Positions 33,907-43,797 of a DNA stretch of 46,381 nt are shown here, one piece after another. How positions within the stretch are numbered: position 1 is the first letter of the stretch; each line of letters begins with the position of its first letter. A program made the position numbers and the translations under genes. Below the pieces are notes generated by a model. The model did no database searches and was not told where the DNA came from. It saw only the letters and a program-made list of their open reading frames with translations. The DNA is from Lachnospiraceae bacterium (GTDB lineage Bacteria; Bacillota; Clostridia; Lachnospirales; Lachnospiraceae). The stretch lies in the NCBI GenBank assembly GCA_024692955.1, contig JAILLW010000112.1, positions 1 to 46,381 of the forward strand. The letters are read 5' to 3'.

Positions 33907-36501
33907 ATGAATATCTCGAAATTTACCCAGAAATCACAGGAGGCGGTACAGTCCTGCGAAAAACTGGCATATGAATACGGCAATCAGAAGATCGATCAGG
34001 AGCACCTTCTGCTTTCGCTGATGGAGCAGGAGGACGGGCTGCTCCCGAAACTGGTCGAAGGAATGGGGATTCAGGTCTCCTATTTTGAAAACTCGGTCCG
34101 GGGGGCATTGGAAAAACTCCCGAAGGTACAGGGCGGTGAACTCCTGATCTCACAGGAACTGAACAAGGTGCTGATCTCGGCGGAAGATGAGGCGAAAACC
34201 CTCGGAGACGAGTATGTTTCGGTGGAACACCTCTTCCTCAGCATGGTCCGGTACCCGAACAGGGAGATCAAAGAACTCTTCCGGGAGTTCGGGATCACGA
34301 GGGAGCGGGTCCTTTCGGCGCTTCAGCCGATCCGCGGCAATCAGCGGGTCACAAGCGACAATCCGGAAGCCACCTATGACACACTGAACAAATACGGTCA
34401 GGAACTGGTGGAAAGGGCGAGGTCCCAGAAACTGGATCCCGTGATCGGGAGGGATGACGAGATCCGGAACGTGATCCGGATCCTTTCCAGGAAAACAAAG
34501 AACAATCCGGTGCTCATCGGCGAGCCCGGCGTGGGAAAGACCGCGGTGGTGGAAGGTCTGGCTCAGAGGATCGTGAAGGGAGATGTGCCCGAGAATCTGA
34601 AGGACAAAAAGATCTTTGCCCTGGATATGGGAGCGCTGGTGGCCGGCGCGAAATACCGCGGCGAGTTTGAGGAGCGTCTGAAAGCCGTGCTGGAGGACGT
34701 GAAGGGGTCCGAGGGGGAGATCATCCTCTTTATCGATGAGCTCCATACCATCGTCGGCGCGGGAAAGACCGACGGGGCACTGGACGCGGGAAATATGCTG
34801 AAACCGATGCTGGCAAGAGGGGAACTCCACTGCATCGGCGCCACCACCCTTGACGAATACCGGCAGTATATCGAGAAGGACGCGGCCCTGGAACGGAGAT
34901 TCCAGCCCGTGCTCGTGGATGAGCCCTCGGTGGAGGAGACGATCTCGATCCTCAGGGGACTTAAGGAGAAATATGAGGTTTACCACGGTGTCCGGATCAT
35001 GGATAATGCGCTGGTCTCGGCGGCGATGCTTTCAAACCGCTATATCTCGGACCGCTTTCTTCCGGATAAGGCCATCGACCTCGTGGATGAGGCCTGCGCC
35101 CTGATCAAGACCGAGAAAAACTCGATGCCGGCAGAGCTTGACGAACTGAACCGCAGAAAGATCCAGCTGGAGATCGAAGAGGCGGCGCTGAAGAAGGAGG
35201 ATGACAAGCTTTCGAAAGACCGTCTGGAAGCCCTTCAGAAGGAGCTTTCCGGCGTGAAGGAGGAGTTTGAGAACCTCTGCGCGAAATGGGAGAACGAGAA
35301 GAACTCCGTGGATAAACTCTCAAAACTCCGGGAAGAGATCGAAGAGGTGAAGGCGAAGATCGAGATCGCCAAGCAGGAAGGGGATTATGACAAAGTGGGC
35401 GAACTGACCTATTCCACCCTTCCGAAGCTTTCCGCGACACTGAAAGCGGAAGAGGAGAGCGTAAACGACCGGGAGCTTTCTCTGGTGCATGAGGCAGTCA
35501 CGGATGAGGAGATCGGAAAGATCGTCTCCCGCTGGACCGGCATCCCGGTATCGAAGCTGAACGAATCCGAAAGGAACAAGACCCTGCATCTTGATGAGGA
35601 GCTTCATAAGCGTGTGATCGGACAGGATGAAGGCGTGACCAAGGTATCCGAGGCGATCATCCGCTCGAAGGCGGGGATCAAGGATCCGAAGAAGCCCATC
35701 GGCTCCTTCCTCTTTATGGGACCCACCGGTGTCGGAAAGACGGAGCTTGCGAAGGCTCTTGCGGCGGCGCTCTTTGATGACGAGAACAATATGGTAAGGA
35801 TCGATATGTCGGAATATATGGAGAAATACTCCGTTTCGAGACTGATCGGAGCACCTCCCGGATATGTGGGCTACGAGGAAGGCGGACAGCTGACGGAGGC
35901 CGTCCGGAGAAAACCCTACTCGGTGGTTCTCTTCGATGAGGTGGAGAAGGCTCATCCGGATGTCTTCAATGTCCTGCTGCAGGTCCTTGACGACGGACGG
36001 ATCACGGATTCCCAGGGAAGGACCGTGGACTTTAAGAACACGATCCTGATCATGACTTCGAACATCGGGGCTCCGGCCCTGCTTGACGGGATTGACGGAA
36101 ACGGTCAGATCAAAAAGGAAGCCGAGGACGAGGTGATGGAGGAACTTCGGGCCTCATTCCGTCCGGAATTCCTGAACAGGCTGGATGAGATCATCATGTT
36201 CAAGCCGCTTACGAAGGAGAACTTTACCTCCATCATCGACCTGATATTGACCGATCTGAATAAGCGCCTTGCGGACCGGGAACTCAGGGTGGAACTTACG
36301 GAAGAAGCAAAGCGGTTCGTCGCGGACGAATCCTATGACCCGGTATACGGCGCAAGACCCCTTAAGAGATTCATCCAGAAGTATGTGGAGACCCTGTCGG
36401 CAAAGCTTATTTTAAGCGGAGAAACAAGGGAAGGGGACTGCATCCGGATCGGAGTTTCAAACGGGGAACTGACCGCGGAAGCGATCCATAATAACGGGTG
36501 A
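33907..36501 (+). CDS. clpB: ATP-dependent disaggregase ClpB
   Basis: 864 residues, the normal ClpB length. The N-terminal Clp-N domain spans ~1-145. The first AAA+ domain has Walker A GEPGVGKT and Walker [11 protein letters not shown]. The middle coiled-coil domain (~400-525, rich in Lys, Glu and Leu) is characteristic of ClpB/Hsp104. The second AAA+ domain has [14 protein letters not shown], the pore loop GYVGYEEGG and Walker [13 protein letters not shown]. ClpB extracts polypeptides from aggregates together with DnaK. The ATG was preferred over the adjacent upstream GTG; GGAGG lies 6-11 bases away. Expression is under CIRCE control. dnaK and groEL are not in the window. Confidence 0.98.
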   Translation: MNISKFTQKSQEAVQSCEKLAYEYGNQKIDQEHLLLSLMEQEDGLLPKLVEGMGIQVSYFENSVRGALEKLPKVQGGELLISQELNKVLISAEDEAKTLGDEYVSVEHLFLSMVRYPNREIKELFREFGITRERVLSALQPIRGNQRVTSDNPEATYDTLNKYGQELVERARSQKLDPVIGRDDEIRNVIRILSRKTKNNPVLIGEPGVGKTAVVEGLAQRIVKGDVPENLKDKKIFALDMGALVAGAKYRGEFEERLKAVLEDVKGSEGEIILFIDELHTIVGAGKTDGALDAGNMLKPMLARGELHCIGATTLDEYRQYIEKDAALERRFQPVLVDEPSVEETISILRGLKEKYEVYHGVRIMDNALVSAAMLSNRYISDRFLPDKAIDLVDEACALIKTEKNSMPAELDELNRRKIQLEIEEAALKKEDDKLSKDRLEALQKELSGVKEEFENLCAKWENEKNSVDKLSKLREEIEEVKAKIEIAKQEGDYDKVGELTYSTLPKLSATLKAEEESVNDRELSLVHEAVTDEEIGKIVSRWTGIPVSKLNESERNKTLHLDEELHKRVIGQDEGVTKVSEAIIRSKAGIKDPKKPIGSFLFMGPTGVGKTELAKALAAALFDDENNMVRIDMSEYMEKYSVSRLIGAPPGYVGYEEGGQLTEAVRRKPYSVVLFDEVEKAHPDVFNVLLQVLDDGRITDSQGRTVDFKNTILIMTSNIGAPALLDGIDGNGQIKKEAEDEVMEELRASFRPEFLNRLDEIIMFKPLTKENFTSIIDLILTDLNKRLADRELRVELTEEAKRFVADESYDPVYGARPLKRFIQKYVETLSAKLILSGETREGDCIRIGVSNGELTAEAIHNNG

Positions 36502-36531
36502 TCATAACAGACGCAATTATTCGATTGACTG

Positions 36532-36550
36532 AACCGGTCACCGGTTTTTC
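36532..36550 (+). terminator. First terminator after clpB
   Basis: AACCGG, loop TCA, CCGGTT and three further T's. A short but GC-rich stem. Confidence 0.65.
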
Positions 36551-36551
36551 G

Positions 36552-36582
36552 GGAGGATGAAGAGGATTCATCCTCCTTTTTT
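36552..36582 (+). terminator. Second terminator after clpB
   Basis: A 10-bp perfect stem GGAGGATGAA/TTCATCCTCC, a 5-base loop and six T's. Together with the preceding hairpin it forms a tandem terminator. Confidence 0.9.
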
Positions 36583-36602
36583 CGCCATTCTTTTGCAAAA
36601 TG

Positions 36603-36611
36603 TGCTATAAT
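36603..36611 (+). promoter_or_regulatory. Extended -10 promoter close to the start codon
   Basis: TGCTATAAT ends 10 bases before the ATG at 36622, so the leader would be about 4 bases. No -35 or ribosome site is seen. Confidence 0.65.
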
Positions 36612-36621
36612 TTTCGTTACT

Positions 36622-38619
36622 ATGCGAAAAAGGAAAGACACCCCGGAACTTGAGATCATCGATCTCAATGAGAACAACGCGGCAAGGAATGATTTCCCGG
36701 AAGACGTCTTCATGGAAGACACGACGGAAGAGGTGAGGGAAGAGGCCGAGGCCGCGCCGAAACGGAAAAGAAAAAGAAGAAGAAGGGACTACAGGCCCCT
36801 TTATATCGTCGGCGCCGTTGCGGCGGTGATCCTTCTTTTCGTGTTCCTGATCCTTCCGCGCATAAGGAACGGTTCTCCGGAGGAGGAGATTCCGGATCTT
36901 TCCGGGCCCATCGGAAATCAGGCGGAAGGTACCGGAAATGTTCAGGATCAGGGGAATACCGGGGAAAAGCCGGAAAGGCCGAAGAACGACCATCTCGGGA
37001 GTGCCGTCATCGATCATATCCTGAAGGCTGCGGATTCCGTGGAGGCGGCTTATGAAAAAAGGCCCCCCACCGTAGCTCTTACGGAGGACAACCGGGCGGA
37101 TTTCGTCAAGATCAAAAACTGCGTGATCGATTCGGAAACGGGGCAGATCCGCGTGGATCTTGCAAGTGAGGGGATCCCCAGGTCCGATGATAAATATTAC
37201 TATCTTTTCGAACTCGATGCCTACGAGAACGGGATCGGGGAGGAGGATGAGTATGTGACGAGGATCTATAAGGATGATTCCGCTTCCTTAAGCCTGCCTC
37301 TTAACGTAAATTCCACCATCACGAGGCTTTACCGCAAGTACGGGGTGGCGGTCCGGGAAAAGGACCGGTATTCCCTCATCAGTATTCCGAAGTTCATTAC
37401 GAATCCCGAGGCTCTTGCGAAGCACGGGGGCGCTTTCCAGGAAGCGGCATCCAAGAAGGGCATCCTGGTCGATTACCGGAAGATCAACAGCGGACAGCTG
37501 GAAGATCTCGGAGTACGGCAGGCGGCCATCAATTTTCATCTGGGCACCATGGTCGGCCCCTCCACCAACGCCTTCTTTCCGACGATCCATTATAATTACA
37601 ACGGAAAGACCTATTCCTTTAACTACGCGGTGATCGCCGGATTTGACAATACGATCCGGGATCTTACCAATAAGGGGATCACGGTGACGGCGATCCTGCT
37701 GAATCCCTATTCCTCCGCCAACATCAGCCTGATCCATCCCGGGGCGCGCTCCAGCGGTGCCTGCCCCTATTATATGTTCAACGCGGCGGACGATGACGGG
37801 ATCGAGATCCTGGCCGCGGCGGGGAGCTTCCTCGCGGACCGCTATTCCGGCGGCGGCTACGGGCGGATCTCGAACTGGGTGATCGCGAACGAGATCAACG
37901 CGCGCAAGGAATGGAATTTCTACCCCTATACCGACGTGGATACCTATTCGGCAGTCTACGCGGACGGATTCCGGATCCTTTATAACGCGATCCGGAGTAC
38001 ATGCAGCGGGACCAGACTCTATATCTCCCTGGACCAGCAGTGGAACCGGAATATGAAGAACAATCCGGACTACGACGGTCAGGATGTTCTCGACAGCTTC
38101 AATGCCTATATCGCGAAACACGGCAACATCGACTGGGGGCTGGCCTTCCATCCCTATAATGTGCCGCTCACGTCCTGCAGGACATGGGAGAGCACCAAGA
38201 CGGTCAACCACACCTCCTCCACGCCGATGATCTCCATGCAGAACATCGAAGTGCTGATCAATTACATGAAGCAGCAGGAGTATCTGACGGACAGCGGGGA
38301 CGTACGGAGCATTATGATCACGGAACTCGGCTATACGTCAAGCGGAAAGGGCTCGCAGGAACTTCAGGCGGCCGCCATCGCTTACGCCTATTACAAGGTG
38401 GAGCATTACGCCGATATCGACGGGCTCCTTCTTAACCGCCAGACGGATGATTCCACCGAGATCGCGCAGGGACTCTCCACGGGAGTCACGACTCTCGGCG
38501 GCGCGCACAAGCTTTCCTATGATGTTTTCAAATATATGGATACGGACCGGATGGAAGAGGCAACGAGTGCCCTGAAACCCATCATCGGGATCTCGAACTG
38601 GAACGAGATCATGCGCTGA
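36622..38619 (+). CDS. Membrane-anchored glycosidase-like protein (DUF5722)
   Basis: 665 residues. An acidic N-terminus is followed by a very basic patch (KRKRKRRRR around 47-55) and one membrane helix (~59-79), giving an outside-facing C-terminal domain. A Pro/Glu/Asn-rich spacer extends to ~125. The main part matches the DUF5722 family, predicted to have a TIM-barrel glycosidase fold. Two candidate catalytic acids stand at expected barrel positions: Glu424 in NWVIANEINA and Glu568 in MITELGYTS. WGLAFHPYN is another family-like stretch. The substrate is unknown; a cell-wall or capsular polysaccharide is a reasonable guess. The stop codon abuts the stop of the DUF4364 gene on the other strand. 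Confidence 0.85.
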   Translation: MRKRKDTPELEIIDLNENNAARNDFPEDVFMEDTTEEVREEAEAAPKRKRKRRRRDYRPLYIVGAVAAVILLFVFLILPRIRNGSPEEEIPDLSGPIGNQAEGTGNVQDQGNTGEKPERPKNDHLGSAVIDHILKAADSVEAAYEKRPPTVALTEDNRADFVKIKNCVIDSETGQIRVDLASEGIPRSDDKYYYLFELDAYENGIGEEDEYVTRIYKDDSASLSLPLNVNSTITRLYRKYGVAVREKDRYSLISIPKFITNPEALAKHGGAFQEAASKKGILVDYRKINSGQLEDLGVRQAAINFHLGTMVGPSTNAFFPTIHYNYNGKTYSFNYAVIAGFDNTIRDLTNKGITVTAILLNPYSSANISLIHPGARSSGACPYYMFNAADDDGIEILAAAGSFLADRYSGGGYGRISNWVIANEINARKEWNFYPYTDVDTYSAVYADGFRILYNAIRSTCSGTRLYISLDQQWNRNMKNNPDYDGQDVLDSFNAYIAKHGNIDWGLAFHPYNVPLTSCRTWESTKTVNHTSSTPMISMQNIEVLINYMKQQEYLTDSGDVRSIMITELGYTSSGKGSQELQAAAIAYAYYKVEHYADIDGLLLNRQTDDSTEIAQGLSTGVTTLGGAHKLSYDVFKYMDTDRMEEATSALKPIIGISNWNEIMR

Positions 38620-39135
38620 TCAAAAGAGCTGTTTGCAAAGATACTGATAGATCTTCTGATGCTTCTTTTCCCAGTTGTCACAGATGGACTGGGCGATTTC
38701 CTCGATGGGAACGGAGATCGTAAGATCGATGAGGCGGACATCCTTGTCCATCGCCATAAGGCGCGCCTCATATTCCCCGCTTGTTGACTTGTAATACTCC
38801 GCCGTTACGGATACCTCGTTCCGGAGTTCTATGGAATTCTGCTTGAAATACTCATCGATCTCCGCCTTGATCTCGGGCGAAATGTCACTTTCAAAATAAT
38901 GAACCGCATCCGCACCCTCTTTGGTGAGCTTAAGGTGGGTCCGGTTCCGGTAGGACTGGGCCGTGACGAATTTCGTTTCGATCAGTTCCCCGATGACCTG
39001 CTGGAGGGTGAAATAGTTCGTATAGCCTTTTTCAAGGATAAAATCCCCGATCTGATTCTTTGTCAGGGGGAAGTCCACGCGGTCCAGCATATAGAGGACC
39101 ATCAGCTTATAGAGGGTGAGAGCGTTCTTGACCAT
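38620..39135 (-). CDS. DUF4364 family protein, winged-helix type
   Basis: 171 residues from ATG 39135; an in-frame GTG four codons upstream has no ribosome site either. The sequence is of the DUF4364 family common in Clostridia. The N-terminal half (TLYKLMVLYMLDRVDFPLTKNQIGDFILEKG to about residue 70) looks like a winged helix, and the C-terminal half is an alpha/beta region. This suggests DNA binding or a regulatory role, but no function is established. A possible promoter (TGTTATTAT on the minus strand, 39153-39161) lies in the 40 bases after argC and predicts a short leader of ~11 bases. Converges with the DUF5722 gene, with the two stop codons adjacent in the palindrome TGATCA. Confidence 0.88.
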   Translation of the reverse strand: MVKNALTLYKLMVLYMLDRVDFPLTKNQIGDFILEKGYTNYFTLQQVIGELIETKFVTAQSYRNRTHLKLTKEGADAVHYFESDISPEIKAEIDEYFKQNSIELRNEVSVTAEYYKSTSGEYEARLMAMDKDVRLIDLTISVPIEEIAQSICDNWEKKHQKIYQYLCKQLF

Positions 39136-39174
39136 ATAAAATACCACACGTTATAATAACATACGCTACTTAAA

Positions 39175-40134
39175 TTACGAATTAACTTCCGACATGTGAA
39201 GCCCTTTTGTTTCCTCACATCCGAGAACCAGATTCAGGCACTGGACTGCAGCTCCGGAGGCTCCCTTCCCCAGATTGTCAAAGAGGGAGGTAAGGAGGAT
39301 CCGGTCTTCATTGCCGGTGACATAGATCCTGAGATCGTCATATCCGGAGAGGGTGTTGGCTGAAAGGAAGCCTTTCTCCGCCTCCTCGCTTCCGAAGGGC
39401 ATCACATGGATGAAGGACTGATCCGCGTAGTACTCCGCGAACATCCGGTGAATGTCTTTGGGTCCGGATACGGAATTCAGAAGCTTCGTATAAAGGGGAA
39501 CCGTGACGAACATTCCCGAATAGTAATCGTCCACCACCGGAGAAAAGAGAGGGGCCGAATCAAGACCCGTTACGGCCTGCATTTCCTTAAGATGTTTATG
39601 CTGCTGGGAAAGCGCGTATTCTCTCGGGGAAAAGTGGGTCAGCGGCTTTTCGGGGCTCTCATATACCGCGATGGCCTTTTTGCCGGCGCCGGAATAGCCG
39701 GACAGCGCGAAACTGCTGACGGGGTAATCCTTTCCGAGAAAGCCGGAGGCGATCATCGGATAGACAAGGCTGATGAATCCGGTGGCATAGCAGCCCGGGA
39801 CCGCGATCCTTCTGCTCTTTTGGATCAGATCCCTCTGCTCCTTTCGAAGCTCCGGAAAACCGTAGACCCAGCCCGGAGATGTCCGGTGGGCGGTGGAAGC
39901 GTCGATGATCACGGTGTTCTCATTATCCACAAGCTCCGCGGATTCCCTTGCCGCGTCGTCCGGAAGGCAGAGGAAAGCCACATCGCATGCATTAAGAAGT
40001 CTCTTTCTTTCCGCGGGATCCTTTCTCTTTTCCGGATCGATGGAAAGGATCTCAAGATCCTCCCTATCCGCGAAACGCTCATGGATCCTTAAGCCGGTGG
40101 TCCCTTCGGAACCGTCAATGAATACTTTCGTCAT
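39175..40134 (-). CDS. argC: N-acetyl-gamma-glutamyl-phosphate reductase
   Basis: 319 residues, the short form of ArgC. It performs the NADPH-dependent reduction of N-acetylglutamyl phosphate to the semialdehyde, the third step of arginine synthesis. The N-terminal dinucleotide-binding motif is GSEGTTGLRI (residues 8-17), and the catalytic cysteine is Cys115 in the motif PGCYATG. AAAGGAG lies 7 bases before the ATG. It is transcribed divergently from argG, with ArgR-like boxes between them. argB and argD are not in the window, while argJ is 5 kb away, so the pathway genes are dispersed. Confidence 0.96.
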   Translation of the reverse strand: MTKVFIDGSEGTTGLRIHERFADREDLEILSIDPEKRKDPAERKRLLNACDVAFLCLPDDAARESAELVDNENTVIIDASTAHRTSPGWVYGFPELRKEQRDLIQKSRRIAVPGCYATGFISLVYPMIASGFLGKDYPVSSFALSGYSGAGKKAIAVYESPEKPLTHFSPREYALSQQHKHLKEMQAVTGLDSAPLFSPVVDDYYSGMFVTVPLYTKLLNSVSGPKDIHRMFAEYYADQSFIHVMPFGSEEAEKGFLSANTLSGYDDLRIYVTGNEDRILLTSLFDNLGKGASGAAVQCLNLVLGCEETKGLHMSEVNS

Positions 40135-40162
40135 GGAATACTCCTTTCATTTGGCACAGGTT

Positions 40163-40191
40163 ATTGTAATTCTTCCTAATATATTTTGCAA
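40163..40191 (-). promoter_or_regulatory. argC promoter (minus strand)
   Basis: Minus strand: TTGCAA, 17-base spacer, TACAAT. Transcription is expected to begin ~22 bases before the argC start codon. Confidence 0.8.
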
Positions 40192-40198
40192 GTGCTTT

Positions 40199-40288
40199 GT
40201 ATGAATATGCAACAAATATGAATAATTATTTGCTTGAGTAACGAATATATGCATAAATATGGAAAATTTATGATATTTTTATGCAAAA
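40199..40288. promoter_or_regulatory. Cluster of ArgR/AhrC-like boxes between argC and argG
   Basis: An AT-rich stretch with about four ARG-box-like sites resembling CATGAATAAAAATKCAAK. They are TATGAATATGCAA (about 40200-40212), ATATGAATAATTATTTGC (40216-40233), CGAATATATGCATAA (40242-40256) and TTATGATATTTTTATGCAAA (40268-40287). Spacing of roughly 20-30 bases suits cooperative ArgR hexamers. They lie upstream of both promoters, so arginine could repress both operons from one site. No argR gene is in the window. Confidence 0.75.
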
Positions 40289-40295
40289 TTGTCGG

Positions 40296-40324
40296 TTGCA
40301 ATCGTACTATGTTTGTTGTATGAT
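40296..40324 (+). promoter_or_regulatory. argG promoter
   Basis: TTGCAA, 17-base spacer, TATGAT. It lies just downstream of the ArgR-like boxes. Confidence 0.85.
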
Positions 40325-40376
40325 AGCAAAGTCAACTGACGATCCCGGTTATTACATATTGAAGGAGAGAAAGCAG

Positions 40377-41600
40377 ATGAAAGAAAAAGTTGTACTTGCC
40401 TATTCGGGCGGCCTTGATACCACGGCGATCATTCCGTGGCTGAAGGAGAATTTCGATTATGAAGTGATCTGTGTCTGCATAGACTGCGGACAGGAGGAGG
40501 AACTGAACGGACTCGAGGAGCGCGCGAAGTACTGCGGCGCGGAGAAACTCTATATCCTCGATGTGACCGACGAGTTCGCGGAGGATTACATCGTTCCCTG
40601 CGTACAGGCACATGCGGTATATGAAAACAAATACCTTCTCGGAACTTCCATGGCGAGACCGCTTATCGCTAAGAAACTGGTTGAGATCGCCAGGAAGGAA
40701 GGGGCATCCGCCATCTGCCACGGCGCAACGGGCAAGGGCAATGATCAGATCCGTTTCGAACTCGGCATCAAAGCTTTCGCGCCGGACCTTAAGATCATCG
40801 CGGCATGGCGTTCCGATAAATGGACCCTGGATTCGAGAGAGTCCGAGATCGAATACTGCAGGCAGCACGGCATCGAGCTTCCCTTCAAGGCGGATTCCAG
40901 CTACAGCCGTGACCGGAATCTCTGGCACATCTCCCATGAGGGACTTGAGCTTGAGGAGCCTGAAAATGAGCCGAATTTCGAGCATCTTCTGGTTCTCGGC
41001 GTTACTCCGGAGAAGGCGCCGGATGAGGGCGAATACGTGACCATGACCTTCGAGCACGGCGTGCCGAAGTCGGTGAACGGAAAGGAAATGAAAGTCGCGG
41101 ACATTATCCGCACCCTGAATAAGCTCGGCGGAAAGCACGGGATCGGGATCATCGATATCGTGGAGAACCGTGTGGTCGGAATGAAGAGCCGCGGCGTATA
41201 TGAGACTCCCGGCGGAACGATTCTCTATGAGGCGCATCAGCAGCTTGAGGAACTGATCCTCGACCGCGAGACCTATGCGCTGAAGGCGGATCTCGGAAAC
41301 CGCTTCGCCCAGCTCGTTTACGAAGGAAAGTGGTTCACCCCGTTAAGGGAAGCCCTTCAGGCATTTATCGAGTCCACGCAGAAGGACGTTACCGGCGAGG
41401 TGAAGTTCAAGCTTTATAAGGGAAATATCATCAAGGCGGGAACGAAATCTCCGAATTCCCTCTATGATGAGAGGATCGCGTCCTTCACAACCGGAGATCT
41501 CTATAATCACCATGACGCGGAGGGATTCATCAATCTCTTCGGCCTTGCGACCAAGGTCCGGGCAATGAAGAAGATGGACAAGGGCGAGAAACTCTTATGA
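40377..41600 (+). CDS. argG: Argininosuccinate synthase
   Basis: 407 residues, the usual length. It joins citrulline and aspartate with ATP, the penultimate step of arginine synthesis. The PP-loop ATP site is AYSGGLDTT (residues 8-16), and the [13 protein letters not shown] segment contacts aspartate and citrulline. ATG 40377 was chosen over an upstream in-frame start at 40281, which would lie before the promoter; GAAGGAGA lies ~9 bases before it. The last four bases overlap the next gene (ATGA). Likely repressed by arginine through ArgR-like boxes upstream. argH is not in the window. Confidence 0.97.
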   Translation: MKEKVVLAYSGGLDTTAIIPWLKENFDYEVICVCIDCGQEEELNGLEERAKYCGAEKLYILDVTDEFAEDYIVPCVQAHAVYENKYLLGTSMARPLIAKKLVEIARKEGASAICHGATGKGNDQIRFELGIKAFAPDLKIIAAWRSDKWTLDSRESEIEYCRQHGIELPFKADSSYSRDRNLWHISHEGLELEEPENEPNFEHLLVLGVTPEKAPDEGEYVTMTFEHGVPKSVNGKEMKVADIIRTLNKLGGKHGIGIIDIVENRVVGMKSRGVYETPGGTILYEAHQQLEELILDRETYALKADLGNRFAQLVYEGKWFTPLREALQAFIESTQKDVTGEVKFKLYKGNIIKAGTKSPNSLYDERIASFTTGDLYNHHDAEGFINLFGLATKVRAMKKMDKGEKLL

Positions 41601-41908
41601 TCGATCCCGCACAGTTTTCGGTCAGGACCTTTCTCCTCGGATATTGGCTGATCATGAACCTGCTCGGGTTCCTTACGATGGGACTCGACAAGTTAAAGGC
41701 GGTGAAAAGGGGCTTCCGGATACCGGAAGCCACCCTTTTTCTCATCGCGTTCATCGGAGGAAGCATCGGTTCGATCCTGGGTATGATCATTTTCAGGCAT
41801 AAGATCCGGAAACGGCGATTTACCGTGGGAATGCCGCTGATCCTGCTCCTGCAGGCGGCAGTCTTTCTTTTTCTTTATCTTGGACCGCTTAACATCCGGA
41901 CGATCTGA
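41597..41908 (+). CDS. DUF1294 small membrane protein
   Basis: 103 residues with three membrane helices. The family pattern is clear: [31 protein letters not shown], then [18 protein letters not shown]. Function is unknown in all members. It overlaps argG by four bases, so it is translated from the argG transcript and regulated with it. The next gene begins 15 bases after its stop. Confidence 0.9.
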   Translation: MIDPAQFSVRTFLLGYWLIMNLLGFLTMGLDKLKAVKRGFRIPEATLFLIAFIGGSIGSILGMIIFRHKIRKRRFTVGMPLILLLQAAVFLFLYLGPLNIRTI

Positions 41909-41923
41909 CGGAAGGAAAGGATC

Positions 41924-42685
41924 ATGCATATCGCGATCTGTGATGACAACATTGCCGACAGGAAGCAGCTTGAGAGGCTGCTCGGACGGGAATCGGACGC
42001 AAGAAAGGCCGATTCCGGCGTTTTTTATACGGACTCCTTCGGACAGGGTGACAAACTTTACAGCAGCAGGATGTCCTATGATCTTTTTTTCATCGACGTC
42101 ACCGGAAGCGATGAAACGGGATTCTTTCTGGCAAACCGCCTCATAAAAGGCGGGGTGACAGCACCGGTGGTGCTCTGCTCCTCCACGATCGACTATAAGG
42201 AGGAAGCCCTGAAAATGACGGAACTTCCCGGGAATCTGAGGTTCCTTAACAAACCGGTCCTGAAGGACCGGCTGGCTGAGATCCTTGACGAGGCGATCCT
42301 TGAGGTTGGGCGGAAAGAGCCGACCATCGAGCTTCGGGATCAGCAGGACACCTTTTATGTCCGGGAGGATGAGATCCTCTACGCGGAATCGGAGGGACAG
42401 TACCTGAAGGTGCTTTTGAAGGACGGCCGGGTCGCGTCCGTTTTTCAGGACGCATATACGTTTTACATGAATCACAGGGAATTTACGCATTATGTGCTCA
42501 CGGGCCCGCACGTTATGGTGAACGCGGCCTATATAGGGAGACTTTCCCGCTTTAAGGCCGTTATGACGGACGGAAAGGAATTCAGGATCCTGCCTGTCGT
42601 ATACGGGCGGCTGAAAAAGGCGATGGAAAGGGCGGAGAGCGAAAAGAAGGAAGGACCGGAAACAGCCGGCCCGGAGGAACCGTGA
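41924..42685 (+). CDS. LytTR-family response regulator
   Basis: 253 residues. The receiver domain has Asp7-Asp8, the phosphorylated aspartate Asp58 (FFIDVTG) and the conserved lysine in FLNKPV. The LytTR DNA-binding domain spans ~135-235 (EILYAESEGQYLKVLLKDGR). Members control cell-surface, toxin or peptide genes, usually with a membrane histidine kinase of the AgrC type. None is encoded beside it, so it is an orphan here. An acidic tail (~237-253) is not typical. The acyltransferase gene begins directly after the stop, making it a possible partner or target (inference). Confidence 0.92.
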   Translation: MHIAICDDNIADRKQLERLLGRESDARKADSGVFYTDSFGQGDKLYSSRMSYDLFFIDVTGSDETGFFLANRLIKGGVTAPVVLCSSTIDYKEEALKMTELPGNLRFLNKPVLKDRLAEILDEAILEVGRKEPTIELRDQQDTFYVREDEILYAESEGQYLKVLLKDGRVASVFQDAYTFYMNHREFTHYVLTGPHVMVNAAYIGRLSRFKAVMTDGKEFRILPVVYGRLKKAMERAESEKKEGPETAGPEEP

Positions 42686-42687
42686 GA

Positions 42688-43797
42688 ATGGAGGAAAAGG
42701 GAAAAAGATACCGGTTTATGGATGTGCTTCGGCTCCTTTCCATGCTGGCGATCGTGTTCTACCACATGACCGTGACCCTTTATCTTATGGGGATCCGGCA
42801 GCTTTCAAGTGTCCGGATCTTTTATGAGAATGCGAACATGCATATCGCGAAGGTGGGAGTCGGGCTCTTTTTCATGCTTTCGGGCGCGGGGCTCATGCTG
42901 TCAGGGGAAGGAAAGAACGGTTTTTCCGTAAAGGACTTTTACCGGAAGCGGTTTGTCCGTATCCTTATTCCGTTCTATATCGTATATGCGGCATATTTCC
43001 TGTATCTGCTGATATGGAACGGCGGGAAGACGGCGGATCTCTTTGCGGGGCGCGGCGCAAATCCCCTGAGCGCGGTCTTTACCCTTCTGGGGATGGATGC
43101 GTATCTTTCCAATTTCGGGATCCCGACCTACTCTCTGGGGATCGGGGAGTGGTTTCTGGGCTGCCTTGTGATCATGTATCTGATCTACCCGCTGCTCAGG
43201 CGGCTCCTTAAAAGGAACCGGATCCTTTTTGCGGGAATACTCCTCGTTTACTATATCGGGATCCTTTCGGTATACGGCCGCTTTTCCTTTGCCGCGAGCG
43301 TACCGCCCTTTTTAAACGCGGCGGTCAAGATCTTCGATTTTGCTCTGGGAATGTTCCTTGCGGACATCCTTCCGAAGATTCCGAAATGGACGATCTTTCC
43401 GGCTCTTGCGGTGAATGCTTTTTATGCGGTCTGCCCGGTAACGGTCCCCGGTAATGACAGCTTCGGGATCGTGATCCAGTGCCTTGCCGTATTCCTGATC
43501 TTTTACGGGCTGGAGCCTTTTTTCGGGAAAGATGCCGCGAAAGGACCGATGAAAGCCGTAAGCTTCTTATGCAAAGTAAGTTATGAATACTATCTGATCC
43601 ACCATGTGGTGATCGACGCGCTGACGGGGAGGAACCGGAATATCCCGTTTTCCAACTTCGATGTGCTGCTGCTCTTCCTTAAAGAGATCCTGCTGACGGC
43701 TGCCCTCACCGCGGTTTTGAAGCTTATTCTTTGGGGGATCGGGCGGTGCTTTTTGAAAAAGCATGAAGAATCCGGAGGCGGAAAGAAGGATGAATGA
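42688..43797 (+). CDS. Acyltransferase family 3 membrane protein
   Basis: 369 residues with about ten hydrophobic segments. The family start is present: RFMDVLRLLSMLAIVFYHM, with the conserved Arg and His. A further family-like element is KDFYRKRFVRILIPF. Such enzymes transfer acetyl or other acyl groups to surface polysaccharides or peptidoglycan. ATG 42688 was chosen because GGAGGA lies 9 bases upstream; a GTG at 42682 overlapping the previous stop is possible. It overlaps the GNAT gene by 8 bases, so LytTR, acyltransferase and GNAT genes seem to be one unit. Confidence 0.9.
   Translation: MEEKGKRYRFMDVLRLLSMLAIVFYHMTVTLYLMGIRQLSSVRIFYENANMHIAKVGVGLFFMLSGAGLMLSGEGKNGFSVKDFYRKRFVRILIPFYIVYAAYFLYLLIWNGGKTADLFAGRGANPLSAVFTLLGMDAYLSNFGIPTYSLGIGEWFLGCLVIMYLIYPLLRRLLKRNRILFAGILLVYYIGILSVYGRFSFAASVPPFLNAAVKIFDFALGMFLADILPKIPKWTIFPALAVNAFYAVCPVTVPGNDSFGIVIQCLAVFLIFYGLEPFFGKDAAKGPMKAVSFLCKVSYEYYLIHHVVIDALTGRNRNIPFSNFDVLLLFLKEILLTAALTAVLKLILWGIGRCFLKKHEESGGGKKDE

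Noticed and set aside
40281..40376. N-terminal extension of argG
   Set aside because: It would begin upstream of the promoter -35 and contains no conserved residues.
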